Below, one piece after another: positions 52,527-62,174 of a stretch of 64,000 bases of DNA; position 1 is the first letter of the stretch; the number at the start of each line of letters is the position of its first letter. The notes below the pieces were generated by a model. That model saw only the letters and a program-made list of their open reading frames with translations. It had not been told where the DNA came from and made no database searches. Source of the stretch: Amycolatopsis dendrobii (GTDB lineage: Bacteria > Actinomycetota > Actinomycetes > Mycobacteriales > Pseudonocardiaceae); assembly GCF_014145675.1 (NCBI RefSeq), contig NZ_JACGZW010000004.1, forward strand, positions 434,001 through 498,000, given 5' to 3'. The position numbers and the translations under genes are program-made.

Positions 52527-53803
52527 CCCGTCAGCTGAGCGCCGAGGTGACCGTCGACAACACCGCGGGGCTGAGCCGCGTCGCGGTGCCGCCGTACAAC
52601 CGGGCGCGGACGGTCAACCTGCGATTCCTCGAGTTCCCCGGTGCGCCGGGGATTCTCGTCCAGGCCTGGGGCAGCGCGTTCCCGGAGGACGGCGGCGGCG
52701 GGTACCAGGGCCGGATCGCGCTCAGCCTCGACGAGCTGAACTCCCGGATCGACATCCTTCGCGAAGCCTGGCAGCGGCACGTCGTGGACCTCGCCGAGCA
52801 GACCGACCGCGGCCCGCGCCGGTATCCGTTCGCCGACGGCTGGGACCTGTCACAGCGGCCGGAACTGTTGCGGCGGGCCGGTTTCGCACTCGCCGACGCC
52901 GGCCATGTGATGTACCGGCTGCTGTTCGCCGGTCCGGATCGCGGTCTCCAGCGGATCCGCGCGCTGCTGGAACTGGCGCTCGCCGAGGGCGAGAACGTGA
53001 TCAGCATCGAATCGGACAGCCTGATCGTGCCGTGGGGCATGCTGTACACGTCGCCGCGGCAGCCGCACGTGTACCCGGACGACGAGAACTGGTCGCTCGA
53101 CGGGTTCTGGGGCTACCGGCACGTCGTGGAGCACACCTTCTCCCGGGTCGACGACTTCGACGCGCGGATCACCGTCGACGGCGGCAAACCGGTCGTCGGG
53201 CTGAACGTCGACCACGGCGTCGACCGGCAATTCCCGGACACGCCCTACATCGCGCCGGTCGTCGACTTCTTCCACGGCCGGGCCGAAGTAGTGCTGCGCC
53301 CGGACAAGAAAACGCTCGCCGCGCATTTCCGCAGCCGCGATTTCGCCGACCATGTCACGTACTTCGGCTGCCACGGCAAGGTGAGCGGCTCCGGCGGGCT
53401 GGTCGAGCAGCCGTATCTGAAACTCGGTGACGGCGAACGGATCTACGGCACCGACCTGACGGCGTGGCTGGCGGAAGCGCCGCTGCCGACGCGGCCGTTC
53501 GTGTACGTCGGGGCGTGCCAGGGCGGGCAGGTGACCTCGGCGTTCTATTCGGCTTTCGGCAAAGCGTTGCTGGGCAATGGCGGACGCTGCCTGATCGGCC
53601 CGCAGATCGACCTGCCGCCCGCGTTCGCGTGCGAGTATTCGCGCCGGTTGTTCACCGAATTCATCGATTCGGGCGCGAAACTGGGCGACATCGTGCGTTC
53701 GCTGGCGCGTTCGTTCGCCGACGAGCACCACAATCCGCTCGGGCTGATGTTTTCGCTGTACCGCGGGATCGACGTGCATCTGTGGCAGGAAGGGCGACCG
53801 TGA
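52523..53803 (+). CDS. CHAT-domain caspase-like protease
   Basis: The 426-residue protein has an N-terminal part of unknown fold (about 1-150) and a C-terminal CHAT domain. The catalytic dyad is His284 in YFGCHGKVSG and Cys332 in VYVGACQGGQ, both intact, with RCLIGPQIDLPPAFACEYSRRLF after. CHAT proteases of bacterial effector systems cut partner proteins to trigger cell death or a gasdermin. Its ATG overlaps the stop of the kinase gene, and its stop overlaps the hydrolase GTG, so the three are made together. The substrate is unknown. Confidence 0.85.
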   Translation: MTRQLSAEVTVDNTAGLSRVAVPPYNRARTVNLRFLEFPGAPGILVQAWGSAFPEDGGGGYQGRIALSLDELNSRIDILREAWQRHVVDLAEQTDRGPRRYPFADGWDLSQRPELLRRAGFALADAGHVMYRLLFAGPDRGLQRIRALLELALAEGENVISIESDSLIVPWGMLYTSPRQPHVYPDDENWSLDGFWGYRHVVEHTFSRVDDFDARITVDGGKPVVGLNVDHGVDRQFPDTPYIAPVVDFFHGRAEVVLRPDKKTLAAHFRSRDFADHVTYFGCHGKVSGSGGLVEQPYLKLGDGERIYGTDLTAWLAEAPLPTRPFVYVGACQGGQVTSAFYSAFGKALLGNGGRCLIGPQIDLPPAFACEYSRRLFTEFIDSGAKLGDIVRSLARSFADEHHNPLGLMFSLYRGIDVHLWQEGRP

Positions 53804-54774
53804 CCGAACCGGTGATCCTGGACCTCGACGAGCACGGCGATTTCGTGGATCCGGAAACCGGCAAACCGGTGCCCGCCGAGGCGACGTCGCGCTTTCTGGC
53901 GCGCTGGCTGAACGTTCCGGCGACGGCGACCGACATCGTCGTCTTCGTGCACGGGTGGCAGAACAACCGCGAGACGGCGGACCGGCGGGCGCGGCAGTTC
54001 TTCGGGCTGCTGGAGGACCGGTATGCGGCCGGGTCCTACGAAGGGCTCGGTTCGTGGCAAGGGTTTTACGTCATGGTGCGGTGGCCCTCGATGAGCAACC
54101 CGTTCCTGACCGGGTACCGGCGGATCCGCGACCGGGCGCATGCGATGACCACCGAGGGGCGGGCCGCGGAGGCGCTCGGCCAGTTGCTCGGGTACCTGAA
54201 CGCGGAACGCCAATTGCCCGGCAGTGCGCCGAGTCTGCGGACCGTCACCGGGCAGTACCTGCACTGTGTCGGCCATTCCTTCGGCGGCCGTTTCGTCGTC
54301 GAAGCGGTGCAGGCCGCCGCGGGGGACGGTCCGCCGGTTCTCGGATGGGATCGAGCCGATCCGCGTTATCCATACACTGTGGACACTCTGCTGGTGTTCC
54401 AGATGGCCGCGCGGCCGGATATCTTCACCGGCCGGTTCGCTCCGGTGTTGCGTGACGCTCCGATCAACGGGCCGATCGTGGTGACCCGCTCCCGCTTCGA
54501 CCGAGCCACCGGTTTGTGGCACCGGTTGGCGGAGGGGGTGGCGGGGATCGGGAATGTCGGGGTGAAAGCTCCGGTCGACGAGGTCGCGAACACTGTGCTG
54601 TGCAAGACAGATGTGGAGTATTCACGGTCCGAATTGGACCGGCGGATCGTCAATGTCGAGTCGGGGTGGCGGTTCCGGCGCGGGCGGTGGTGGAATCCAG
54701 CCGGGGCGCATTCGGACATCTGGTACCCGGAGTCGGCGCATTTGCTGCTGTCGCTGGCCGAACTGGCCCGCTGA
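53800..54774 (+). CDS. alpha/beta hydrolase of the kinase-CHAT module
   Basis: The 324-residue protein has an alpha/beta hydrolase core: IVVFVHGWQNN (oxyanion loop), GHSFGG with nucleophile Ser160, and a probable catalytic His304 in GAHSDIW. It resembles lipase/PGAP1- or DUF900-type esterases. There is no signal peptide or membrane helix. The GTG overlaps the CHAT stop by four bases. It may be a membrane-lipid-attacking effector or a target of the CHAT protease; neither can be settled from sequence. A bidirectional terminator follows two bases after its stop. Confidence 0.82.
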   Translation: MTEPVILDLDEHGDFVDPETGKPVPAEATSRFLARWLNVPATATDIVVFVHGWQNNRETADRRARQFFGLLEDRYAAGSYEGLGSWQGFYVMVRWPSMSNPFLTGYRRIRDRAHAMTTEGRAAEALGQLLGYLNAERQLPGSAPSLRTVTGQYLHCVGHSFGGRFVVEAVQAAAGDGPPVLGWDRADPRYPYTVDTLLVFQMAARPDIFTGRFAPVLRDAPINGPIVVTRSRFDRATGLWHRLAEGVAGIGNVGVKAPVDEVANTVLCKTDVEYSRSELDRRIVNVESGWRFRRGRWWNPAGAHSDIWYPESAHLLLSLAELAR

Positions 54775-54776
54775 AC

Positions 54777-54811
54777 GGGGCTCGGCAGTCCACATCGGAC
54801 TGCCGAGCCCC
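54777..54811. terminator. 15-bp perfect bidirectional terminator
   Basis: GGGGCTCGGCAGTCC (54777-54791) and GGACTGCCGAGCCCC (54797-54811) flank ACATC. It lies between the hydrolase gene and the convergent aldehyde dehydrogenase gene and marks the end of the kinase-CHAT unit. Confidence 0.85.
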
Positions 54812-54819
54812 GAAAGCGT

Positions 54820-56256
54820 TCAGTAGCCGTAGTGCAGCCAAACCGCCTTCGTCTCGGTGTACGCGTCCAGCGCCCACGGGCCCATCTCGCGGCCCCAGCC
54901 CGACGCCTTGTACCCGCCCCACGGAGCGGCCATGTCCGGGATCGGCGGCATGTTCACGAACACCGCGCCGGCGCGAATCCCGTCCGCATAACGTTGTGCC
55001 GTGCGGATATCGCGGGTCCACACCGTCGCGGCGAGGCCGTACTGCGTGTCGTTCGCGCGCGCGACCAGTTCGTCCGGGTCGTCGTACGGAGTCACTGCCA
55101 GCACCGGGCCGAAGATCTCCTCGCGCATGATCGTCATCGAGTCCGTGACGCCCGCGAAGAGCGTCGGCTGGTAGAAGTAGCCGTCGCGGTCGACTTCCGA
55201 GCCGCCGGTGATCAGGTCCGCGCCTTCGGAACGGCCGGTCGCCACCAGGTTCGCGACGTGCCTGCGGTGCTTGTCCGACACGAGCGGCCCGACCTGGGTC
55301 GTCTCCTCCAAACCGGGACCGACCTGCAGCCCCGCCAGTCCGGCGGCCATCTTCTCCACGAACTCCTGCTCGCGTTTGCGGTCGACGTAGAACCGCGTGT
55401 ACGCCGCGCAGACCTGGCCGGTGTTCAGCGTCGCGCCGGCGAGGTTGCCCGCGACGGCGGCGTCCAGGTCGGCGTCCGCGGCGATGATGCTCGGGGCCTT
55501 GCCGCCGAGTTCGAGCGTCAGCCGCTTGAGGTTGGACTCCGCGCTCGCCGCGGTGATCAGCTTCCCGACCGCGGTGGAGCCGGTGTAGGAGACGTGGTCG
55601 ACGTCGTGGTGCGAACTCAGCATCGCGCCCACCGGACCGTCGCCCGTGACCAGGTTGACCACGCCCGCTGGGATACCAGCCTGCTCCGCCAGCTGTACCA
55701 GCCGGATGCTGGTGAGCGGCGTGACCTCGCTCGGCTTGATCACCACGGTGTTGCCGGTGGCGAGCGCGGGCGCGAGCTTCCACACGAGGATCATCAGCGG
55801 GAAGTTCCACGGCGTGATCAGCGCGTTCACGCCGACCGGCTCGCGGCGGGTGTAGTGCAGGGTGTCCGGGAACGAAACCGGGTTCGTGGTTCCCTGGATT
55901 TTCGTGACCCAGCCGGCGAAATAGCGCAGGTGCTCGGCCGCGCCGGTGACGCTCACCTGCCGTGAGATACCAATCGGCTGGCCCTGGTCGCGGGTTTCCA
56001 GCGCGGCGAGTTCCTCGTGGTGCTCGTCGACGAGGTCGGCGAGGCGGAACAGCAGTTTCGCGCGCCGCACCGGCGCGAGCCCGGCCCACTCCGGCGAGCT
56101 CAGCGCGCGGCGCGCGGCGGCGACCGCGGCGTCGACGTCGGCCTGCGTTGCCGTCCCGACGTCTTCGAGAACCGTGCCGGTGGCCGGATCGCGGGTCGGG
56201 ATGGGCTCCCCGCCGGCCTCGGTCCACTGACCGTCGATGAACAGGCGTGTCGGCAT
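54820..56256 (-). CDS. NAD(P)-dependent aldehyde dehydrogenase
   Basis: The 478-residue enzyme has PWNFPLMI, YTGSTAVGK, LELGGKAPS and the nucleophile Cys in NTGQVCAAYTR. GGGAG precedes the ATG. It is divergent from the GMC oxidoreductase with about 140 bases between, a pair that could take a primary alcohol or choline-like substrate to the acid. Alternatively it may use aldehydes from the amine oxidase at 60303. Confidence 0.93.
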   Translation of the reverse strand: MPTRLFIDGQWTEAGGEPIPTRDPATGTVLEDVGTATQADVDAAVAAARRALSSPEWAGLAPVRRAKLLFRLADLVDEHHEELAALETRDQGQPIGISRQVSVTGAAEHLRYFAGWVTKIQGTTNPVSFPDTLHYTRREPVGVNALITPWNFPLMILVWKLAPALATGNTVVIKPSEVTPLTSIRLVQLAEQAGIPAGVVNLVTGDGPVGAMLSSHHDVDHVSYTGSTAVGKLITAASAESNLKRLTLELGGKAPSIIAADADLDAAVAGNLAGATLNTGQVCAAYTRFYVDRKREQEFVEKMAAGLAGLQVGPGLEETTQVGPLVSDKHRRHVANLVATGRSEGADLITGGSEVDRDGYFYQPTLFAGVTDSMTIMREEIFGPVLAVTPYDDPDELVARANDTQYGLAATVWTRDIRTAQRYADGIRAGAVFVNMPPIPDMAAPWGGYKASGWGREMGPWALDAYTETKAVWLHYGY

Positions 56257-56398
56257 CGGTGCTCCCTAGTCCCTATCTTCTGGTCGTATCCGAGTATCGG
56301 CGCGCGGCGGGCGGGCGGTCTTGTCCGCGAGGGCACGCCCGTTGTCGGCGAGTGAAGACAATTCCGGGCGCGGCCGGGGGACCGGTCAGGATCAGCAC

Positions 56399-57838
56399 AT
56401 GGACGTGATCGTGGTAGGTGCGGGTTCGGCGGGCTCGGTGGTGTGCCGGCGGCTGGTGGACGCGGGTGCGAAGGTGACGCTGCTGGAAGCGGGCGGACCG
56501 GACACGAACGCGGCGATCCACGACCCGTCGCGCGCGGCGGAGCTGTGGCACGCCGCCGAGGACTGGGACTACTACACGGTGCCGCAGCCGCACGCCGGGA
56601 ACCGCAGGCTGCACCTGCCGCGCGGCAAGGTGCTCGGCGGTTCGCATTCGCTGAACGCGATGATCTGGGTCCGCGGCGCGGCGGCGGACTACGACGGATG
56701 GGAACTGCCCGGCTGGACCTGGGACGACGTGCGCCCGGTGTACGAGCGGATCGAACGCGACCTGCTCGACTTGGAGCAGCACGATCCGCTGCAGCCGATC
56801 CAGCAGTCCATTGTGGACGCGGCACAGGAGATCGGCCTGCCGTTCAACGACAATTACAACGGCGGAACCCTCGACGGCATCTCCGTGCAGCAGGTAACCA
56901 TGACCGGCGGACGGCGGCGCAACACCTGGCTCTGCTACGCCGAACCGGTCGCCGCCCGGATGACCGTGCACACCGGTGCACTGGTGCATCGCGTGCTGTT
57001 CGAGGGCGACCGTTGCATCGGTGTCCTGGCGGAGATCGACGGCGAACTGGAGCCGCTGTTCGCCGACCAAGTGGTGCTCGCCGCTGGCGCCCTCGCGTCC
57101 CCGGCCATCCTGCTGCGCAGCGGAATCGGCCCGGCCGACGACGTCGCCGCGCTGGGCCTTGACGTCGTCGCGGACCTGCCGGGCGTCGGCGAGAACCTGC
57201 ACGACCATCTGCTGTCGCCAGTCATCTTCGCCACCGACCGGCGTGCGGTCGCGCCGCCGCAGACCGGGCTTTCGGTGACGCAGACGCACCTGTTCTGGCG
57301 CAGCCGTCCGGGCCTGGCGGTGCCGGACACCCAGCCGATCCACTTCAGCGTGCCGATGTACGAGTCGTGGATGACCGGGCCGCCGACCGGGTTCTCGCTG
57401 ATGGCGGGCATGATCACGCCGCAAAGCCGGGGAACGCTGCGGCTGCGCAGCGCGGATCCGACCGAGATGCCGCTGATCGACTTGGCCGCGCTCGCACACC
57501 CGGCGGACTTCGAAAGCCTGGTCGCGTCGGTGGAGCAGTGCCGGTTGATCGGCAGCGCCCCGGCGTTGGCGGAGGAATGGGGCGCCCGGGAGCTGTACCC
57601 GGGACCGGCGGATGTGCGCGAGTACGTGCGACGGACCGCGATCACGTATCACCACCAGGTGGGCACGTGCCGGATGGGAACCGACGAACTGGCGGTGACG
57701 GACCCGACGCTGGCGGTGCGCGGGGTGTCCGGGCTGCGCGTCGCGGATGCCTCGGTGCTGCCGCGGGTGATCAGCGGGAACACGAACGCGCCGGCGGTGC
57801 TGATGGGGGAGCGGGTGGCGGAGTTTCTGCTGGCGTAA
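56399..57838 (+). CDS. GMC family FAD oxidoreductase (choline dehydrogenase-like)
   Basis: The 479-residue flavoprotein has the FAD motif VIVVGAGSAGSVVCRRL at its start, the GMC signature LPRGKVLGGSHSLNAMIWVRG and the C-terminal active-site HHQVGTCRMG (His) with NTNAPA. It oxidises an alcohol to an aldehyde. AGGATCA precedes the ATG at 56399. The divergent aldehyde dehydrogenase would complete the oxidation. Substrate specificity is unclear; choline is only one option. Confidence 0.9.
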   Translation: MDVIVVGAGSAGSVVCRRLVDAGAKVTLLEAGGPDTNAAIHDPSRAAELWHAAEDWDYYTVPQPHAGNRRLHLPRGKVLGGSHSLNAMIWVRGAAADYDGWELPGWTWDDVRPVYERIERDLLDLEQHDPLQPIQQSIVDAAQEIGLPFNDNYNGGTLDGISVQQVTMTGGRRRNTWLCYAEPVAARMTVHTGALVHRVLFEGDRCIGVLAEIDGELEPLFADQVVLAAGALASPAILLRSGIGPADDVAALGLDVVADLPGVGENLHDHLLSPVIFATDRRAVAPPQTGLSVTQTHLFWRSRPGLAVPDTQPIHFSVPMYESWMTGPPTGFSLMAGMITPQSRGTLRLRSADPTEMPLIDLAALAHPADFESLVASVEQCRLIGSAPALAEEWGARELYPGPADVREYVRRTAITYHHQVGTCRMGTDELAVTDPTLAVRGVSGLRVADASVLPRVISGNTNAPAVLMGERVAEFLLA

Positions 57839-57844
57839 GACGTC

Positions 57845-57884
57845 GTGAGTGTTCATGCCGGTTCTAACCGGCATGAACACTCAC
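57845..57884. terminator. 19-bp perfect hairpin, same core as 21577-21626
   Basis: Arms 57845-57863 and 57866-57884 (GTGAGTG...GCCGGTT) are perfect with CT between. It lies between the convergent GMC and amidohydrolase genes. The outer GTGAGTG and inner GCCGGTT-NN-AACCGGC are identical to the 21577 hairpin, while the middle differs. Confidence 0.75.
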
Positions 57885-57889
57885 AACCC

Positions 57890-59500
57890 TTAGCCCCGCG
57901 AAAACACCCGCTTCCCCCCGAACCACGTCTCCCGCACTGTGATCCCCGCGAGCTCGTTCGCCGGGGTCTTGAACGGATCCTGGTCCAGCACCACGAAATC
58001 CGCCGACTTCCCCGGCGTCAGCGACCCCGTGACGTCGTCCAGTCCGCAGGCGCGGGCCGAGTTCAGGGTGAACACCTGGATCGCTTCGGCCAGCGTGATC
58101 GCCTGCTCCGGCCACAGGCTCCCGGGGTGTTTGCCGTACGGGTCCTGCCGGGTGATGAGGCCCTCGATGCCTTCCCAGGCGTTCGGGGATTCGCTCACCG
58201 GCCAGTCCGAACCCCCGGCGACCAGTGCGCCGGTGTTCAGCAGCGTGCGGTTCGGCTGCATGCGCGCCGCGCGTTCGGCGGGGATCACCTGGGCGATGGC
58301 GTCCGGGATCACGCCGGGCACCCACAGGAACGGCGAGATGTCCGCCGAGACGTTGAGCGTCGCGAACCGTTCCAGGTCGTCCGGGTGGATGAATTGCCCG
58401 TGCGCCACTTGGATTTTCGTCGTGTAGTCGCCGCGGGCCCGCAGTGCGCCTGCAGCGTCCAAAGTGGCCCGGACGGCTGCGTCGCCCGCGCAGTGGATCT
58501 TCGCCGAAAGCCCGGCCGAGACGGCGACGTCCAGCCAGTCCGCGAGTTCCTCCGGCGGCATCGTCGTGTCGCCGCAGAAGCACTCGTGGTGCAGGTACGG
58601 CTCCAGGAACGCCGCGGTGTGCGCGGGCGGGGTGCCGTCGAGGAAGATCTTCACGAAGTCCGGCCGGTGGTGCTCGCTGCGGTACTGCGCGGCCCGGTCG
58701 AGCAGCGGTTTGCCGATCGGGTCCGCGCCGAAGATCGGGTCGTTGACCAGCATCGACGACACGACCCACGCGGCTAGTTCCTTAGCGTCGTCCAGGGTTT
58801 TCAGCGCGGCGAGGATGTCGAGAGTCGCTCCGGCGTCCTGGAACGCCGTGATGCCGTAGGAGTGCAGGATCGCGATCGCCCGCCGCGACGCCTCGGCGTG
58901 CTGCTCGGCGGTGAGCGTGCGCGTGTCCCGCATCGCCCGCTCCACCGCCAATCCCGCGGTCTCGATCAGCAGACCGGTCGGCGCGCCGCTGTCGAGGTCG
59001 CGGTGGATCGTCCCGCCGGCCGGATCCGGCGTGTCCGCGGTGATCCCGGCGAGTTCCAGCGCCCGGCTGCTCGCCCACCGGTTGTGCCTGCTGTCCTCGA
59101 TCAGCACGACCGGACGTCCGCCTGCCGCTTCGTCCAGTGCTCGCCGCACGGACTCGTGGCCGAGTTCAGGGGCCAAAGTGGACGGCCAGGCGCCGCCGAC
59201 GACCCATTCGTCAGGACCGAGACCCGCAGCCCATTCCCTTACCGCGACGAGGATTTCGTCCAAGCCCGCGCCGCTTTCCAAGCGCAGTTCGAACAATTCC
59301 CGTCCGGCGAGGGCATGGTGGCTGTGCACGTCGACGAAACCCGGCAGCACGAACGCGCCGCCGAGATCGACGACCTCGGTGTCGGGACCGGCCTCGGCGG
59401 TGCTCACCCGGCCGTTCTCCACCGCGAGCGAGGTCGCCCACGGCCGGTCTTCGTCCACTGTGTACACAGTGGCGTTGGTGAGGAGCAGTTCAGGCGCCAC
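57890..59500 (-). CDS. YtcJ-like amidohydrolase
   Basis: The 536-residue protein belongs to the amidohydrolase_3 (YtcJ) group: FVDVHSHHAL (metal His), KIFLDGT (bridging Lys region), IHCAGDAAV, VAHGQFI and GGSDWPVSE (metal Asp). Family members hydrolyse amides or formamides. It begins three bases after the MoaF-like gene, so it is the third gene of the amine oxidase operon. It may release an amine from an amide before oxidation, by inference from position. Confidence 0.88.
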   Translation of the reverse strand: MAPELLLTNATVYTVDEDRPWATSLAVENGRVSTAEAGPDTEVVDLGGAFVLPGFVDVHSHHALAGRELFELRLESGAGLDEILVAVREWAAGLGPDEWVVGGAWPSTLAPELGHESVRRALDEAAGGRPVVLIEDSRHNRWASSRALELAGITADTPDPAGGTIHRDLDSGAPTGLLIETAGLAVERAMRDTRTLTAEQHAEASRRAIAILHSYGITAFQDAGATLDILAALKTLDDAKELAAWVVSSMLVNDPIFGADPIGKPLLDRAAQYRSEHHRPDFVKIFLDGTPPAHTAAFLEPYLHHECFCGDTTMPPEELADWLDVAVSAGLSAKIHCAGDAAVRATLDAAGALRARGDYTTKIQVAHGQFIHPDDLERFATLNVSADISPFLWVPGVIPDAIAQVIPAERAARMQPNRTLLNTGALVAGGSDWPVSESPNAWEGIEGLITRQDPYGKHPGSLWPEQAITLAEAIQVFTLNSARACGLDDVTGSLTPGKSADFVVLDQDPFKTPANELAGITVRETWFGGKRVFSRG

Positions 59501-59503
59501 GGG

Positions 59504-60292
59504 TCACTGTCCAGCGGGGTCGTAGTCCGGCGAATAAACGGTGTTGCTGAGCAGCCTGCCGTACGCGCCGAAGGTGAAGTGCGTCGGCGACTTGCCGTCC
59601 TCGCCCAGTCCGAACAGCGAACCGTGCGACCGCAATTCCCGCACGTTCCGGTGGTCGGCCACGGTCACCGACGCGCACGGGATGACCTTCTCGCGCCAGG
59701 TGAACACGTAGATCCCGGGCCGGATCTGGTAGACGGAGTTCTCGTCGGTGTCGGCGAGGCCCCGCTCCGGACCGGAAAGGCACTGCCAGGTGTACCAGTG
59801 CGGGGTGAGGTAAACGTGCTCGTACGCGTGCTCTTCGCTGTAAACCCACTGCACGCGGCGGCCGATCAACGCCGTACTGGGCGCGATTTCGTCGCCGTGC
59901 GCCTCGCGGCCCTGGATGGTCGCGGGACGGAACCGTTGTGTCACCCGGGGAAGTCCGTCGCCGATCGTGCTCGTGATGACCAGCGCGCGGCCCTGGCGCA
60001 CGTCCAGCAGCAGGCTGTACGAGGTTTCCGCACCGGGGTGGAACTGCACGTAGAACAGGCCGGCGTCGACGAGGAACGTCTCCGAAGCGGTCTCGCCGGT
60101 GGCGCCGTCCTCGTCCCACGACGCGCGGCCGCCGGAGAAGCTGATCGAGAACGTGCCGCCGTCGGCACAGTCCAAAGTGAACGACTGGTTGTCGAGATCG
60201 TCCACAGTGGCCGCTTTGTTGGCGTCGAAGCCGGGAGCGAGACCGTCGAGCGGGAGCCAGGTGGAGGTGTCGGACAGATTGGTCGCGGGCAT
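59504..60292 (-). CDS. MoaF-like protein
   Basis: The 262-residue protein resembles the MoaF family (beta-barrel, lipocalin-like halves; DNQSFTLDCADGGTFSISF and a C-terminal YVFTWREKVIPCASV). In Klebsiella moaF belongs to the monoamine regulon near the tyramine oxidase genes; despite the old name it is not a molybdenum-cofactor enzyme. Here it lies ten bases after a copper amine oxidase gene, which supports that role. GAGGAAGG precedes the ATG. Its biochemical action is unknown. Confidence 0.8.
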   Translation of the reverse strand: MPATNLSDTSTWLPLDGLAPGFDANKAATVDDLDNQSFTLDCADGGTFSISFSGGRASWDEDGATGETASETFLVDAGLFYVQFHPGAETSYSLLLDVRQGRALVITSTIGDGLPRVTQRFRPATIQGREAHGDEIAPSTALIGRRVQWVYSEEHAYEHVYLTPHWYTWQCLSGPERGLADTDENSVYQIRPGIYVFTWREKVIPCASVTVADHRNVRELRSHGSLFGLGEDGKSPTHFTFGAYGRLLSNTVYSPDYDPAGQ

Positions 60293-60302
60293 GGAGCCTT
60301 CC

Positions 60303-62174
60303 TCAGTGTTCGCAGTGGCCGTGGGCGGCCGAGGGCAGGTCGAGTGCCGGGTTCCGGTCGCAGAACCCGTAGGGACGCACCATGAATCCGGAGTAGTCGA
60401 CCGGCATGACCGGCCAGTCCTCTGGACGCGGGATGTGCGTCGGGCCGAAGACGTGCCACAGCACGACGTCGGTGTCGCTGACAGAGCGGTCGGCCGCCGT
60501 CCACGCGGGCAGGCCTGCCCCGCCCGGGTGCGCGTTGGGGCGGTCGCCCGCCGGGAAGCGTTCGCCGGGTGCGTACGGCGTGACCCACAGGTGGTTCGTG
60601 GCGAACGTCGCGCGCTGGTACACCGTCGATTCCGGTTGCGCCATCAGGGTCGCCGACGGCCGCGGCACGAGCTGGTACGCGGTCGGCGCGCCGAGCCGGT
60701 TGGTGTGCTCGGTGCTGCGGACTTCCCACACACGCGCGGTCGCCGGGTTGGCGTGCCGCTTCGCCTCCTTTTCGGTGCGCAGTTCGGTGGCCGTCCAGGT
60801 GAAGGCGTTGCCGTACGGGTTCTTTTCGCCGATCGGAATCCCGACAGTGTCCACTTCGTACACCGAGTTGCGCTGGCCGTCGACGGCGAAGTCGAGCCGG
60901 GCGCAGAACAGGTGCTGGTGCACCGGGGCGAACAGGCCGGGCGCGATCTCGGACGCGTGCGGATTCGCGGACCCTGGCTCACCGGCGCCGGAGAAGACGA
61001 TGCCGGTCGCCTTGGCCTCGCATTCGATGGTGCCGTCGAGGTAGAGGTACCAGAAGAAGCCGTAGTCGTAGTTGCCGATAGTGGAGATCGACGAGATCAC
61101 CAGCCGGCGCGAACGGCGGACCTCGGCCTTGCCGTCGAGATCCGTGTGCTTCCAGAGGATCCCGTAGTCCTCCTCGTGCATGCAGATCGCGTTCGGCACG
61201 CGCACCGGCTGGCCGTGGTCGTCGGCGAGGAAGGCGTCGAAGTAGTGGATCACGCCGAGGCAGTCGCAGCCCAGGCGCAGGCTGTTGCCGTTCTTGCCGA
61301 GCAGGTACTCGCCCGCGTCGAAGTAGCTGATCCAGAACCGGCCGATTGACGTATCACCGTAGGGAACAACCATCTCAGGCACCGACGCGCGGTACAGCAC
61401 CGAGCGGTCCTGGAAGGTCAGCTGGTGCAGGGTCAGGCCCTCGCGCGCGTTGAACCCGACGCGCAGCTGCCAGCCCTCCCACGTCACCAGCGAACCGTCG
61501 ACCTGGAAGCTCGGGCCTTCCGGCTGGGTGATCTCGATCGGCTTGAGCGTCGTGCGCGCGGGGTGGTGGCCGTACCGGCCGGAGTCCTCCGGGACCGGGG
61601 TGTCGCCCTCGTCCTCGACCCGCAGTACGCGCTGTTCGGTGAGGTTGAGGTGCGCTACCAGGCCTTCGACCGGCCGTGACCAGGGGTTGTCGGTGTCGTC
61701 CTCGCGCAGGAAGGTGAGCGAGCGAATGACCCGGCCGGTCTCGTCCTCACGGCCGAAGCAGCCGGGGGCGAGCGGGGCGCAGAACGCGTGCTCGACGCGG
61801 TCGCCGAGACCGCGCCGCTCCATGGCCGCCTGCCACTCGGGTGAGGCCTTGGTGATGGCCTCGGCCAGGTCGTACTCCTCGAAGAGATACGGGGGCTGGC
61901 CCTCGCCGCACTTCTCGTGGCTGACCAGCTCCCCGGCGGTCACCGACACGACCGCGTCGGCCGATTCGCCGGTCGCGGTGTCGAGCAGGGTGAACTGGAT
62001 CCGCCGGTCGGCCGCGGCGCAGGCCAGCACGGCGGCCTTGTCCGGCTCCACCGGGAGGACCTGCGGAAACCGCGTCGTCTCGGTGATCAGCCCCTGTGCC
62101 TCCAGCACTGCCCGGCCGGCGGCGAGTTCGTCGGCGGTCAGCGGGTCAAGGGGGTGGGGGTGTGCGTTGCTCAT
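60303..62174 (-). CDS. copper amine oxidase (primary-amine oxidase)
   Basis: The 623-residue enzyme oxidises primary amines to aldehydes, ammonia and hydrogen peroxide using topaquinone and copper. The cofactor Tyr is in TIGNYDYGF, the catalytic base Asp in SYFDAGEY, and copper His ligands are probably HQHLF and a late His (NHLWVTPY). There is no signal peptide, as in cytosolic actinobacterial forms. AAGGGACACC precedes the ATG at 62174. It leads an operon with the MoaF-like and YtcJ-like genes and diverges from an SDR. Confidence 0.93.
   Translation of the reverse strand: MSNAHPHPLDPLTADELAAGRAVLEAQGLITETTRFPQVLPVEPDKAAVLACAAADRRIQFTLLDTATGESADAVVSVTAGELVSHEKCGEGQPPYLFEEYDLAEAITKASPEWQAAMERRGLGDRVEHAFCAPLAPGCFGREDETGRVIRSLTFLREDDTDNPWSRPVEGLVAHLNLTEQRVLRVEDEGDTPVPEDSGRYGHHPARTTLKPIEITQPEGPSFQVDGSLVTWEGWQLRVGFNAREGLTLHQLTFQDRSVLYRASVPEMVVPYGDTSIGRFWISYFDAGEYLLGKNGNSLRLGCDCLGVIHYFDAFLADDHGQPVRVPNAICMHEEDYGILWKHTDLDGKAEVRRSRRLVISSISTIGNYDYGFFWYLYLDGTIECEAKATGIVFSGAGEPGSANPHASEIAPGLFAPVHQHLFCARLDFAVDGQRNSVYEVDTVGIPIGEKNPYGNAFTWTATELRTEKEAKRHANPATARVWEVRSTEHTNRLGAPTAYQLVPRPSATLMAQPESTVYQRATFATNHLWVTPYAPGERFPAGDRPNAHPGGAGLPAWTAADRSVSDTDVVLWHVFGPTHIPRPEDWPVMPVDYSGFMVRPYGFCDRNPALDLPSAAHGHCEH

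Noticed and set aside
59504..60292. Molybdenum cofactor biosynthesis gene
   Set aside because: MoaF is named after the monoamine regulon; no molybdopterin genes are near.
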